64,000 nucleotides of DNA from Mortierella alpina (GCA_029449245.1 JANATF010000012.1:620001-684000); one strand, 5' to 3'; shown: positions 47,301-59,855, counted from the first letter of the stretch. Numbers and translations are program-made. Notes: generated by a model not told the origin, from the letters alone.

Positions 47301-48388
47301 TGCAGAACAAGGAGAAGGCACTCGCCATGGAAGACGAGGAGCGCCAAAAGAGAGCTGATTCCTTCCCCATGACACCACCGTTCTCAGCCCCGATCACGCC
47401 CTTTGGCTCGCCAGGAAATGCAGACCTCCTGCCCTCGCTTATGGCCGCTCACCTCTCTGCTAGCTCGGATAAGGACCAGGCTAACGATGGTGATGACGGA
47501 ACCGTAAGTGCCCTGGTCGGTGAGGACGGCAAGAGGCAGCAGGCCGAGATCTCGGCGCAGCAGAGCAAACTCATCAGGTCGCTTGAAGAAAAGATTGCCG
47601 AGCTAGAGAAGCGCGCATCTCTTCCCGCTATGGATGAGCATCAGATCCAGTCCTCGTTCCCCTCCCCACCCATGTCTGTTGTTGGGGCCCGCAACTCCCA
47701 ATCAGGCTCTATTGTTGGTTCGACCCTGACCAGGATCAGCTCTCAGACTATCCGATCAAGTTTGCTCAGCAATCCTCCCGATACCCCCCCTCCGACCATT
47801 GCGCTCCCCCCCATTCCAACCTCGCCCGAGTACGAGGCGACCCACAACAGCTCTCGCTCGTCCTTGTCCGTTGGCGGCGAGGAAGGAGGATCCTCCTTGT
47901 CATCCCGCAAAAAGTCTGGGCTGGGGTTTGCACTGTCATCGGACCTTTCAAGCAAAGCGGCCACTGCTGCAGCCACTGAGGCTGCTGTAGCCGCGGCTGT
48001 GGCCAGATCTTTGGAGTCACAGCGCGAACTAGGAGAGAAGCTGGAGCAGTCTCTGATGGAGCTGACCAACACGCGTTCCATGTATAAGGAACTGGAGAGC
48101 GAGCTAACGATGCTCCAGAACAGGAAGCTGGGGCAGTCCTCACTTGAGTTGGAGGTGCAAAAGCTGAGGCAAGAGAACGCGGAGCTGACGCAGGTGCTGG
48201 AGGAGATCCGGAAGAGTCTGGATCAGTCGCAGACGCAGGCCAGGGGTCTGGAGGCGCTCAAGATGCAGCTGGAGGCCCAGGTGCAGAAGGAGAGACAACT
48301 CAAAGACGAAGCCACACGGGCACAGGACCACCTCCAGGAGAAGCTCGAGGAGGAGAAGCAGAAGAAGAAGGGGTTCCTGTGCTTCTGA
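44385..48388 (+). CDS. Long coiled-coil protein of unknown function
   Basis: Four exons (44385-45279, 45499-45622, 45718-46039, 46133-48388) give 1198 aa. The first about 220 residues are Ser/Thr/Pro-rich and probably disordered. A coiled coil then starts (DLEEDLKRLQAELTKTKDTK) and continues with Leu/Glu heptads to about residue 600. A second Glu/Gln-rich coil precedes a Pro/Ser-rich linker (TPPFSAPITPFGSPG, SNPPDTPPPTIALPPIPTSP). An Ala-rich stretch and a last coil follow, ending EEEKQKKKGFLCF. The Cys is second from the end, so this is not a CaaX box. Golgin-like, polarity or kinetochore scaffolds look like this, but nothing decides between them and I do not recognise the family. Confidence 0.8.
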
Positions 48389-48737
48389 ATGCCCTAATGA
48401 TTATTTATCCCATCCTACTATACCATACCTACCAAAACTACCCTTCTACTCTCTCGCTACTCAAGCATGAGCAGTGCCCTAGACCACGCATCATTCTACC
48501 AATAACGATAATATATTTACTTGACTACTCGACAGAGCTTTTTGTTGGTTCATGTGTGGCATCGGGTCAGGTCGCCCATGTGTGCATCCCCGTGTTCTCG
48601 TGTGCGCGAATGCTGTTGTGTGCGAGTGACAGAGCAAATGACAGAGCGAGCAAGCTAGGTCACCCTTAAGACACGCTCTTAAAGGTGCAAATCGCACTGT
48701 CTTTCACGCCCCTTCTCTTGCTTCAATAACCAGCACA
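48389..48737. promoter_or_regulatory. eL33 promoter region
   Basis: 349-bp spacer holding the 3' UTR of the coiled-coil gene and the ribosomal protein promoter. No gene seen. Confidence 0.4.
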
Positions 48738-49942
48738 ATGTCTCGGTGCGTGACTGTTTTGTGCTCACAGACTTCAACATGGACAGGACACTCGGATGCA
48801 TCAACGAGTGCGATCGATCGATCCATCTATCCAGCCATCGCTGCCACCGTCAGGACACAACCCATCGCGATGACAGGAACCTATGCAAGGAAAAGGGATA
48901 TCGACAAGACGTGGACTTTTTCATTATTTTTTTTTTTTTTGGCAGGAGAAGGCGGAAGGATGTGCTCCTAAGCCCAAACCTGTGGGATGCCGATTGCAGG
49001 CAGACCTGGGGGGTTAATTCACAACACGAGAAGGACAAACCCCTTTATCACCAGCCATCAGCGTTCATCAACAGCGATGGGTTTCTTGATGGACTCTAGC
49101 GGGACCATCCATGTCGAAGCTGCAAAGTCGCTACATCACAGCCTGGACGATCGAACCCTGGCTCTTTGTTGTTTTTGCTGCACCGCAAAAACTTGAACGA
49201 GTGGGGAACGTTCACCATCAGCACCTGCTTTGGCAGAAAAAAAAAAGACATTCATGGGACAGCAACAAGGACTTCAACTACAGGAAACTCTGCGGTTCAA
49301 ACCCCTCCGACCCACCACACACACCACTTTTTTGTAAGCCAGGAGTGCTGCGTGGATTTTACCCTAATCGTCATCAAGGACAACCCCAGGAAGCACTTTA
49401 ACGGCAGGACATGGGAAAGGGGAATCCCTTGTTCCATCAGTCCAACCTTATGCCATCACGAAAAGGAGACACAGCCCCTCTAATGCAGTCTATGAACCGT
49501 TACCCCTCACTCCTTATAGTCTTTACGCCAAAGGTCGTGTTCTTGGATTCAAGCGTGCTAAGCGCAACCAGCGCCCCGATATCTCGCTCGTCCAGATTGA
49601 GGGTGTGAAGACTGCTGCCGATACCGAGTTCTACCTCGGCAAGCGTATCGCTTTCGTCTACCGCGCCAAGCGTGAGGTCAACGGATCCAAGATCCGCTGC
49701 ATCTGGGGACGCATCACCCGCTCCCACGGTGGCTCCGGTGCTGTTAAGGCCCGTTTCCGCAACAACTTGCCCGCCAAGTCGTTCGGTGCCTCCGTCCGCG
49801 TCGTACGTTGTCTTTCTTTTTCTTTTTTTGCTTTTTTGGACCTCATTCCCTGGACTTTGTGTTCTAACCTGCTCATTTCCTCTCCTTCATTTTCCTCCGC
49901 TTATCGTGAACCTTTCCTCAGATGATGTACCCCTCCAGGTAA
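48738..49942 (+). CDS. RPL33: 60S ribosomal protein eL33 (L35A)
   Basis: Three exons (48738-48745, 49520-49802, 49922-49942) give 103 aa. The 8-nt first exon encodes MS and part of Arg (ATGTCTCG|GTGCGT), joined to TAG|T to read [20 protein letters not shown]. Conserved blocks are [56 protein letters not shown] and [20 protein letters not shown]. The frame ends AGG TAA right after MMYPSR, where the family normally ends. Splicing at that same GTAAGA to an acceptor near 49993 would add an unrelated tail and is less likely. The first intron, 774 nt, is the longest of any small gene here, a common pattern in fungal ribosomal protein genes. Confidence 0.93.
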
Positions 49943-50482
49943 GAAACGCACTTTTTGAGTTATTATTTGGTTTTTCTCTTTGTGATTGACAGGATGGGGC
50001 GTCACCAACGCTTCCTTGATGACATGGATTTTAACATACAAAAACATTTCCTGTATTTGCACCTGTAGAGTTTAAGTTTCTCGTTGAATAAACCCACGAC
50101 GGAAGATCTTTCGACTCTGACAAATAAAAGGACAACCGAAAAAAAAGAAACCTCATGGAGTATTTGGATATCCTCAAAAAAAAAAAGAAGGCTCCTCTCA
50201 GCTCGATATGAATGTATTCTGCTTCTACTCTGGTTGCTCAGGATATCACAATCAACAATTTCCGACATATGGAGGATGTATTACTATCCTAGCTCTTGAT
50301 GTAGGACTATGTAACTCCATCATGGTGAGAATGTTGCTACTGTATCTAAGGTGCAACGGAAGGGTCCCACTCTACAAAAAAATGGTGTGCCCAGAAGGGA
50401 AAAGGTGTGAGTGAAGTCGGGTTGGTAAATCGTACTATACATGTATAGTACCGTGCACAGTACATAGAACATCAAGGTCATT
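49943..50482. other. Convergent 3' spacer (eL33 / aldo-keto reductase)
   Basis: Spacer between two convergent 3' ends. AATAAA-like signals lie near 50087-50130. No gene seen. Confidence 0.4.
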
Positions 50483-51969
50483 TCAGGCGATTCGTACGAA
50501 TAGAGTGCTTTCTGCAGTACCTGTAACATAGTCTTCATTGAGACCATCCAATGCGGCGATATCACCCTCCGCGAGATCGAAATCAAACACATCTGCATTT
50601 TTTTCGATTCTCTCCTTGTTGGAGCTCTTTGGGATGACAACGTAACCTTTCTGAAGACTCCAGCGGATCAAGATCTGTGCGGGGCTCTTGGCATACTTTG
50701 TAGCGATCTTGACCAAGACAGGGTCGTTCAGTTTGTGTGCTTGAGCCAGAGGACTGTAGGCTTCTGCAACAATGTTCTGGGACTGCATGAAGGCAACGCG
50801 TTCTACTCGAGTGAGCCACGGATGAATCTAGAAAGGCCGAGGAGGGAATAAAGAAGATTAAAAAAAAAAAAAAAAAAAAGGCATCAGCCATGGATGACTA
50901 TTGCTCGCGTATAAGCAGCCCATCGAAAGAACACCGGCGGACCATTGAACAAGCACACAAACCTCAATCTGGTTGACAGCAGGTCGAATGATTGGATTGG
51001 ACCCTAAGAGTTCCTTCAAATGCAGCTCACTGTAGTTGGATACACCTAGAATGGGATGTCAGGCAACACTGCTTAGACACCCAAATGATCTCCTGCATTT
51101 GACGGCGAGGCTGTCAAGGACATCACGATAAGGAAAGAATAGAGTTGTCACATACCAATGCCCTTTGCCTTTCCCTGTGAGACAAGTGTCTCCAGCGCTT
51201 TCCACGACGCGCTCCTAAGCTCAGGCCCATAATGGGGTGCGTGGATCAAGTAAAGGTCTACCAGTTGAATCGCGCAATGATTTAATAAAAACACCCCCAA
51301 AAAATCGGATATTTTTCAGGTGCTATCGCATTACCAACATAGTCGAGGCCCAACTTTCGCAACGAAAGTTCACACGCTGCAATGGCAGATTCGTATCCTT
51401 GGTCGTCCTCGGTGAGTTTTGTAGTCACGAAGATTTGGTCGCGAGGAATGCCACTATTAGGAAGAGCAACACGTCGTAAAAAAATGAAAATGAAACGGCG
51501 ACGCGTTGTTGCCATGAAGGCCCCCCCCCCCACCCCGGAAAGGATTTGATTACCTCTTGCGGATGGCGCTGCCGACACTCTCCTCGTTGTTGTAGCTGGT
51601 GGCTGTATCAATATGGCGATAGCCGGCCTATTAGAGCAAGGCGATCAACATAAGTTATGCGTCATCTTCACGTTCAGTATAACTTTCTGTAGTGAAGGCG
51701 ATCATACCCAACCACAGCTCAGATGAGCATAGGTGTGAATTCTGGCAAAGGAGAAACGAAGGTTTATACTCTACTAAAACGACACTCTGGACCTCTCTTA
51801 CCTTTAAAGCCCATAGCACAGCATTCTCGGTCTCCAGGCCAGGTTCCATAGCATAGACACCAAGGCCGAGAAGTGGCATTTGACGTCCGTTGTTCAATAC
51901 AACAAACGACTGCAAGCCTTCCAGTGCGCCGCGCGTTGTAGCTGCTTGCGTTTCGTTATTGCTAATCAT
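50483..51969 (-). CDS. Aldo-keto reductase
   Basis: Six exons (51969-51802, 51627-51554, 51453-51335, 51257-51156, 51045-50963, 50827-50483) give 296 aa. The TIM-barrel AKR pattern is complete: MPLLGLGVY, AGYRHIDTATSYNNE (catalytic Asp and Tyr), FVTTKL (Lys), DLYLIHAP (His), KGIGVSNY, NQIEIHPW, EAYSPLAQ, and IPKSSNKERIEKN for NADPH binding. These enzymes reduce aldehydes and ketones in the cytosol with NADPH. The substrate cannot be told from the sequence. Intron 5 contains a run of 20 A (50860-50879). Confidence 0.93.
50860..50879. repeat. Poly-A run (20 A) in AKR intron
   Basis: Homopolymer of 20 A inside intron 5 of the aldo-keto reductase (a T-run on the transcribed strand). Confidence 0.9.
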
Positions 51970-52171
51970 TTTTTGTTCTCTTTCTTTAGTGAAGAATGGT
52001 GAATGAAGGTGAATGAAGGCTGCTGTGAGGGAAAGTGGACAAGGAGAAGCGCAGCAGCTTACGCGCGTTCAATGCTCAGGTTGATCACGTGCGGAGCGTG
52101 CGAAAAAAAAAATCGCCCTCCACCACCCAAGGGGACCATGCTGGCTGCAATGACATTTTATTAGAACGTGT

Positions 52172-53017
52172 TTACTGGAGCTTGGCAAGGATCTCGGACT
52201 CACGGAAGAGAATGAGCTCCTCGTTATCAACCTTGACAGCACTTCCACCATAAGGAGGCAACAGAACCTTGTCACCCTCTGCGAGCTCGGAAGGAATGAC
52301 CTTACCCTCCTAAAATATCATCGAAAAAGAGAAAAAAAAAAGAACACTTTGTTAGGAGAGCGCGCCCAAAAAGTCCATCGAGAGCACCATGACAACAACG
52401 ATCCTCGTTACCTGGGTGATCAAGCCCTTGCCGACGGCAATAACATATCCCTCGTTCAAAGCCTCCTGAGCCTTCTCGGGGATGTAAATACCAGAGGCGG
52501 TTTTCTAAGTAGTTTTCCATAGATCAGGTCACATCAGTGAGCGAGGGGGGGGGGGGAAGATGAACCAGCTTTTACTTCACTGAGCCATTGGCAGCTGTGG
52601 CACTGTGATGAAGAAACCAAGTACCTGCTGAGGCTTGATGCGCTGGACGAGGACGCGATCCATCATAGGGACGATGGTCTTGGAGAACTTGGTTACGCGG
52701 GAGGCCTGATCACCATGAACATAAAGCGTTAGTCGTGACCATGATATGGTGAAGATGAAGCGGCATAAGTCCTAGACGACATCCTTGCGAGCTCTCCTTG
52801 CGTGGCGCTGCTGGTTCGGAGATGGGTCTGAATGCCTCACACAGGAACTGGCTGCTAGCCTTCTCAAAAACTCCGATGCAAGTGATTTCCTAATGTGAAT
52901 CACCTGAGCAGCCTTCCGATCGCGGGATGTTGAACACTTGTTGAAGCGTTGAGAGTGTACTTTGTACTAGATACAGAGCTGCGTCCGAGTTCGCCGACTG
53001 AGAGCCGTGCTTACCAT
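52172..53017 (-). CDS. HSP10: Mitochondrial chaperonin Hsp10 (Cpn10)
   Basis: Four exons (53017-53015, 52705-52625, 52504-52412, 52309-52172) give 104 aa, the family length. The first coding exon is only the ATG (ATG|GTAAGC); CAG|GCCTCC then continues M-ASRVTKFSKTIVPMMDRVL. Family blocks are VPMMDRVLVQRIKPQQ, KTASGIYIPEKAQE (mobile-loop region), GDKVLLPPYGGSAVKVD and ELILFRESEILAKLQ. Hsp10 caps Hsp60 in the mitochondrial matrix; like other eukaryotic Cpn10s it has no long presequence. All introns are phase 0. Confidence 0.95.
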
Positions 53018-53313
53018 GGTGTTAAAGGTTCCGGGAAAGGGCGAGAGATGTGCGAGTCAGTAAGGTGAGTAAAGTGTAAGGTTCCGAGCAATTGCAGACC
53101 AAGGCTTCCAGTCTCTTCTCTGGTGGCTTGTAGATCGTCTGTGCAGTTGTTTCCGAGCAATTGCAGAAAGTAAGGAAACGAGAAGCGAAGGTTTATGAAG
53201 TACAAGTGTGAATGTGCTATCTAAAGTGCCGATATGGAGGGGGGTAGATTAGAAGGAAGGGAGTCCTTGCAGGAAGGGAACGCCAAAACGTTCCTGGGTC
53301 AACGGCAGGATGT
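53018..53313. promoter_or_regulatory. HSP10 promoter with 17-bp direct repeat
   Basis: 296-bp spacer upstream of HSP10. The 17-mer TTCCGAGCAATTGCAGA occurs twice in the same orientation, at 53082-53098 and 53151-53167. I could not recognise a canonical heat-shock element. Confidence 0.6.
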
Positions 53314-55925
53314 TTATGCGGTGCAACTCATAACAGGTATAGAGGCCGGGGGGTACGATCCCAAAGGAATGGTCGAGAGCTGCTTGGGAGCCGTTGAGCT
53401 CTTACGGTGCTCAACGAATCCGCCTCCAGCAACGACGCCAATTCTCATCCGCTCCAGCAAGTGTCTGGCCGCATTCGAATGATCGTACACACCGCCATTG
53501 AACGAGGTCGTGGCATCCTTGCCAATCGCACCTTTGATCAGGCTTCGGCCGCCGGGATGCTCATCCACGAACGCCTCAATGTCGTAGATAATTCCCTCGA
53601 TCAGAGTCACGGCCTGCCCCTTCTCGGTGGCCAGCTCCTCAAACTCCTCATACGTAAAGACCGGCAGCTGATCAATTGGTGTGCCCCAGATCAAACTGGC
53701 CTTGATCTGGTCAAGCTTCTGCTGTTGCATGCGGACCTCGCCCTTCTTGATCTCGTTGGTTGGGAACCGCTTCAAGTCCGTGGCCAATCCCAAGAAGGCA
53801 CAGAACGCGATCAGCCACTTTGTAGGGTCGTACTGGTAAAACCGAATGGCGTTTCTGTAGTCCTGAGGGAACTCGTGGTGAAAGTTGTGGTAGCCCTCTC
53901 CCAAAGTGACCAAAGCGGTAAGGATATGGTCGCGAGGTGTGTGGCGGTCGTCGAAGGGCATGTCACCCAACCAGTGGGCCAGCGAGTTGACACAGAACGT
54001 AGCGTGGTGGACCACAACCTGGCGGATGATGCCTCCATAGATGAATCCGCCCCAGTAGTCGCCCCAGCCGAATCCTGCGACCATGGTAGGGAGACCGAGA
54101 GAGATGAGTGGTGCTAACCAGAGAAAGTGGTCGTGTTGAAACCGCACAAGTTTGTTGGCTTTCAAATCGGCAACATCGGCCCAGCCCACAGTGGTTGGGT
54201 CCTGACGAACTAGCATCCAAAGGATGTGGGACCAAATCAGACCCTTCTGCGCACCATAAGGGTCCTGGGAGAGAAAGCAAAGACACAGTAGCATGGTTAG
54301 AGCGGTCGTCCTCAAGGCAGAGACACAAAGACAGTTCTTATTTATCGGCTAAAAGAACACTAATGGCGAGCATTACCTTTTCCGTATCAGTGTAACGATG
54401 GTGAGCACGGTGGTTGCGACACCACCATCGAATGGAACCCTGCATGGCTCCCGTCGAAGCAATCATGAGGATGAACTGCAGAGTAGGGCCTGCGTTGTAA
54501 GCGCGGTGAGACCACAGTCGATGGTATCCTACAGGGTACAAGGTGACGATAGCACGACAAAATGGTCAGCGATGTGAGCGGCGAGGGGGTGCAGTGCGAG
54601 GACGAGGCAGGAGAGAGAGACGACCAAGACATGCCAGTGAGCTCAGGGAGTGGTTCGCAGGTGCAGCCCTAGACATTGAGCAAAATGCACTTAAAGTTGG
54701 CCACTCCCGCCCACCCAGCATCGCACTCCCTGTGGCCTTTGCACGACAGTAATGAAATTGATGGGACAATGTCTCTGTGCAACCACGCTTGTGTCCGCCC
54801 CCCCAAAGGCCCAATGAAGGCATGCGAGGCCCAGGAGAGGGTATGGACGAAGCGGGGGTGGAGTCGAAAGGCAGGAGAAGGAGGAGAGACTCTTCAACCA
54901 GAAAAAGATGAAATCATCCAGAGGCCGATGTCATCGCGGTAACACTAGCATCGCATAGTGGTGGTAATAGGATGATACCCTCTCGTTTTTTTTTTTTTTT
55001 TTTTTTTTTTTTTCGTGAGCCGGTTCTGTCCCTCCCTCCCGATCTTATCAAGCATGCGCGTGCTCTCAATCGACTTTTGCTGCTTTCTGGCGTGTTGTTG
55101 TTGTTGTTGTTGTCCTCGCCCCCCCTTGTATCCCTTTCCTCGTTGGTCCCTCTTAGCTCGTTCTTGTCCCTGAGATTTTTACGCAACGAAATGAGTTTTT
55201 TTTTCCTTGTCCAATCGAGAAGCAATGAGACGAAGTCGGGGGTTGCTGGGGAAGACCAAGCATCACCCCACTCCGGTAATACACTTGGTGTCGGAGCAAT
55301 TGATGCTTGTTGAACATAGCACACCACACCTTGTCTGCCTCTTGCTCTTTCCTCCCTCTGTCTTGCACCCCTCTCTCACACAAATCAAGCCTTTCAAAAA
55401 GGTCGTCCAAAAAAGTCAAGTAAAATTGACCATCGCAAAAGCCCCAGCCAAACAATGAAAGCGGCGAAGCGATTAAGATAGACCCTTACCAGCGGTGATG
55501 CCTAGGCCGGTGAAAAAGTAATAAACTACAGCAAAGATGGCGGTCTTTTGCTGCAGGGGAACAGAGGCAAATGCCATATAGAACCCATAAATCGGCATGA
55601 AGACTAGGCCGAGCATATGGACCCAGTCCAACTTTTTGTAAAAGTTTCCGATCGTCCAGGGCTCGTAGAGCACGGAAAAGTCGTTCTTGGTGGTAATTTT
55701 GGGGATCACTTTGATATGCTTGGCGATGACGGGTGAGGATGAGTCCTCAAGAGAGGTGACTGAGGCAGCCGAGGAGATGGAGAGACGCTCCACGGCTTCA
55801 CTGTCGCTGCAGTCGCTGTTGCTGGATGACGACGAGGAGACAGCGGAGAAAGAGCTTTTCATGCTGGTGCTCTTGCCCGACGACGACCGGGTGGTACGCA
55901 TGGTCGGTGAAGTGAGAGATCCCAT
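53314..55925 (-). CDS. OLE1: Stearoyl-CoA (delta-9) desaturase with C-terminal cytochrome b5
   Basis: Three exons (55925-55490, 54528-54377, 54264-53314) give 512 aa. The three His boxes of membrane desaturases are HRLWSH (148-153), HRAHH (185-189) and HNFHH (322-326). The fused cytochrome b5 domain has the haem motif HPGG (432-435), as in fungal Ole1. [24 protein letters not shown] and [13 protein letters not shown] are close to Mortierella-type delta-9 desaturases. The enzyme sits in the ER and makes oleoyl/palmitoleoyl-CoA. The start at 55925 ([12 protein letters not shown]) gives a long Ser-rich N-terminal extension of about 100 residues. The frame is open further upstream, but that part is low-complexity. 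Intron 1 (961 nt) contains a run of 28 T. Confidence 0.95.
54986..55013. repeat. Poly-T run (28 T) in OLE1 intron 1
   Basis: Longest homopolymer in the window, 28 T on the plus strand, inside the 961-nt first intron of OLE1. Confidence 0.9.
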
Positions 55926-57030
55926 TCTCTGGGACTGGGATATGTGTGAGAGAGTAAACCGGGGACGAAGACAGAGGGGGGAGCGATATGATAAGTGGAA
56001 GAGGAAGAGGAAGAAGAAGACGAAGAGTAATGAGAAGTAGACGAAGAGGAGGAAGGGGAGGAGGAAGAGAAGGAGGAAGAGAAGGAGGAAGCAGAATATA
56101 AAAGAGAAGGAAGGATGAAGGGCAGTAAGTGAGGGCCTGGAAAAAGAAAGAGAAAAAAGGTTTGCCACGGATGTCTGATCATTGGCCAGCCCTCTGCTCG
56201 CACCAGATCCAGTCCCAGGTGCGACAGCCAGGTTCAGGCCCAGCAAGGGTGCAGTCTGAAGAACAACAAAGTTACCAGTGGCCTGCTTAAGGCAGAGACA
56301 ATAGACTAGCCAGCCTCATACCCTATGGTTTGTGATTCCTGGGCAACAGCCTCAAGAAAAAAAAATTGCAGCTTGTCCAGCGAGGGATGCTCTTCTGCCC
56401 CTTCTCCTTGCCCCTCCTTCTCCTTATCCACCCACCGCATAACGGTTGTTGTGAGGAATGGGTCTGTTATTGATCAAATGTGCAAATATAGACAGGACAA
56501 GAAGGAAAAAAAAGTGACCTGATCTGACAGTGGTTGATAATTGTTTGTGTGGGAAGAATGAACGTTTGTCCAACGGACCATTTCGCCTTCTTCCGTGCGA
56601 AAAGACCGATCGATTCCAAAGATTTTTTTTCTCGGGTCTCGGGGAATCTGAGCAGCCACGCCATAATCTATCAGCTTGGCAAAAGGGACCGACCGGCACA
56701 GGTGAATCCATAAACGGATGATGATTGACCAGGCGATCCACGCTTTTTTGAGTCCCGCCTTCACTCTGCAACTCAAATAGCATCTCACTAGTCTATAAGT
56801 GGTCGATTGTAGTCTATGCAGGTAGCCGACAACCTTGTTTGGCATAGAATATCACCGCCTGAAAGTTGACAGCATGGCGCTTCTCAACGGCGCATCCGTA
56901 GATTGCTCAAAAGAGACGTTTATGCGCCATCGCGCTGACACAAAAAGTAGCTGGCAATCCAAGCACAGGTTGCAATTACGCCTTCTATTTTTCCTCTGTT
57001 CAAATCGAATACATCCTTATTACTGAGCAG
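55926..57030. promoter_or_regulatory. OLE1 upstream region and AKR1 3' flank
   Basis: 1.1-kb spacer. The part next to OLE1 (55926-56160) is strongly purine-rich on the plus strand, so the transcript side is CT-rich. No gene with a domain is seen in the rest. Confidence 0.45.
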
Positions 57031-59855
57031 TTACATACGTCTCGAGGTCGCTGCTCCGCCTCTTGCCTCTGCTTCATAAAACGAATACCAATTGACACCT
57101 CGCATCGGACCTTGTCTGCCATCGGACCAGAATCCTACACAGTTCTGCCAGAACCCAAAGTCGAACGGATTGGAGTCTCTGTCCTCACCCTGCTGTCGAC
57201 GTCTCCTAGCTGTACCCACCAAAAGATTCCACATGCCACCACCGCCTGCGCGGCGAGCACCGTGATTGTGTCCTTCGTGATCTCCAAAGCCTACGGGCTT
57301 GGACTCCTCTTGCGCAAACAAGGTCACCTCGTCCTCGTCATTGGTTGCAGCCCCATTGGCCTCCAGCAGATTGATACTCTCTTCCTGCAGAGGGTGGCCG
57401 GCGCCTGCCATCTCCGAATCAATCTCTGTTACGGATCTCAAGATGCGTTGCCGAATGGTCATAGACTTTCCAAGATAACTGTGACGCTGGAAGTTCATGG
57501 CCTCGTTGGTTGTCTTGGCCTGACCCACTTGATAAAGCTGCACCAGGAACAGCAATCCAGGCCACGTCATCTGGAATAGGGACCAGAATGCCAGCGTGGT
57601 CGTGAAGGCGTCATATTGGAAGTATCCGCATAGAGTGTCACCCAGCAGACAGGGATTGGACGATACTGGTACGTACGAAGGCGACAAAACATGGAGATCT
57701 ACAAAGAAACAAATTAAAAAAAATGGTTTGAATTTTGGCCGTTGAGGAGCCATATGTTGTTGATAAAACATGACCACTGTGATCCCACTTACATTCAAAA
57801 GACAGATAAGCGTAAATTGGCACACTTGATAGGAAGAGGGCCAAGAAAATCATGAAGGCCCGATGATTCTTGGCTCCAATGCAGTTGAAGATCCAGGGGC
57901 AATGGTGATCAAACTTGGCAACACACCGATTGCAAAACTTGCAGTGCTTTGATCGCAACGGCCGTTGAGCAATGCATGACACACAGAAATGACGCGCGTC
58001 CAGCAATCCTCGATCCGCCATCTGTACAACAGCTTCCCGCTGACTCTCATATGAAGAGTTGACCTTGGTCCATCCAGGATCTGCCATTACAGCGCCGTAG
58101 AAAAAGTAAAGGGCCGAGGTGTATCCTACGAAAAATATAATGTTTGTCCACATGAGGTGCGACGTATCTACAAAGACGAGACGCAATTGATCAAGTTAGG
58201 AGGCATCCCATGGACCACAATTTAACCCATCGCGTATCACTGAGTGACAACACAACATACTGCCTACGAGGTGGCGGAGCCAGACGACTCCAACCCAAAA
58301 GGCAGTCGATTGGAAGACGGCAGTATAATATGGTGTCTGGAGCATGTCGTTTGGTGTCCGGGTCCGCAAAAGAAACTTGATCGCTCCAATGTGCCCGAAC
58401 AGGAACTGGGCAATGGCGAGAGGCAGAGCAATGTACCATGGGAACAGAACCATCAGCTCCAGGGTGAAGAACAGGGTCACGTAGGGTATAAAGTAAATAA
58501 TGGTGTTGGTTGTTTTCTAACACCACCCCAATGCAGAAAGAGCGAGCACAATTAGCACGTTGTACGACATCCCTGTCCGTATTCTCAAAAACATTACAAT
58601 GGCCATATTACCTTTTCGAACGGTGTCCGCCGTGTTCGTCCATCGCTCGCGAGCTTTGCGTCGCTCAGAGCCTTTTCCCAGATCATGGTTCCCTTGAGCT
58701 CCTTGATCATATCGACTGGGGTTTTGCCAGACTTGTCTCCTGCCTTGATGTCTGCTCCAGCCATCAAAATCTTGCTCAGACACTCACGATTTCCTTTGAC
58801 GACAGCCCAATGCAAAGGTGTGAATCCTTCCCGATCCTTGGTATCAACTCTTGCGCCATGCTTGAGAAGGATTTGGACACTTAGGCTGTCTCCTTGATAG
58901 GCTGCCCACATTAAACTTGTGTGTCCCAGCGTGTCTGCAGTGTCCACAGGCATCTCACCAGCCATCAAAAGATACAACACGAGCATAGCATTTGAGGAGT
59001 GTGTGGCGAGGTGGAGTGCATTGAATCCCTGAGAATCTTGCAGCATAGGATCCGCTCCGTGTTTCATCAACAGCTTGGCCATGTTCAAATGCCCATTCCT
59101 ACGAGAGTGAACAAAAGGTTGGTTCAAGGATTTCAGGCACAGTGACATTTGCAGAGATGGCGCGAACAGAAAACTATCAGGCATTCTCACCTTGTGCACC
59201 AGTGCAATGATGTTGCCACAAGTTCTCCTCCGATCGCATCGACCTCGGCTCTATGATCCAGCAAGCACTTTGCAACAGGAATCTGGTTGTTGATGGCTGC
59301 CCAGTGCAGGGCCGTGACATCCTGGAAATCTCTGCTCATGACTAACGCCGGATCGGCTTGGACCAGACGAGCCACAATATCGAGCTTCCCCATCTGTGCA
59401 GCCTGGAATACAGTAATGTCTAATGGCGAGAGACATATGGTACCAGATATGGCAAAAAGTAGTTAGTATGTATCCGGAAAGGATGTGTAGGCGCTTCGGT
59501 GCAGGATCAGGGGTTCGGTAATTGACAATGTCCTGAAGTAAGGAAATGCAGCCGATATCACCCTTCCAAGTATGAGGCCACCTCTTATGGAGATATACCC
59601 ATGATGAATGTGCTTCTTTCAACCAAGGCTAATGTAACCAACGCCTGATTAGCAAAGGTGTCCGTTTTTACCTCCAAGGTCCTCCTCGGTAGTTGGGGAA
59701 GGACGGAACTGTGGATTTACTTCATCGCCCGACACAGTATTGGATGGGGATGTTGCTGTAACGAACGTGCTTGATGGTGGAGTCTCGTCATTGCTATCCG
59801 TTTTTACATTGGTCGCGGCGGTGGTGGCCGCTGCGGCAACGTTGACGTCAGCCAT
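57031..59855 (-). CDS. AKR1: Ankyrin-repeat DHHC palmitoyltransferase Akr1
   Basis: Six exons (59855-59672, 59419-59191, 59098-58612, 58516-58261, 58167-57793, 57698-57031) give 732 aa, near yeast Akr1 (764). Order: disordered N terminus; ankyrin repeats ([80 protein letters not shown]); membrane spans ([20 protein letters not shown]); then the Cys-rich zinc region [20 protein letters not shown]. Catalytic DHHCPW lies at 472-477, then further spans and a cytosolic tail. It attaches palmitate to cysteines of membrane-associated proteins at the Golgi/endosomes. The tail is Gly/Arg-rich ([11 protein letters not shown]). Confidence 0.95.

Noticed and set aside
49285-49310. B-box-like GGTTCAAACCCC in the eL33 intron
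   Set aside because: No matching A box or acceptor stem upstream.
49939-50070. Fourth exon of eL33 beyond GTAAGA
   Set aside because: It would add an unrelated tail of about 20 residues after MMYPSR, where the family normally ends; the in-frame TAA is simpler.
55859-56246. Upstream in-frame extension of OLE1
   Set aside because: It translates a CT-rich tract into Ser/Phe/Leu runs typical of a 5' UTR; start at 55925 preferred.
59843-59850. TGACGTCA near the AKR1 start as a regulatory site
   Set aside because: It lies inside codons of AKR1 (ADVN region), so it is likely coincidental.
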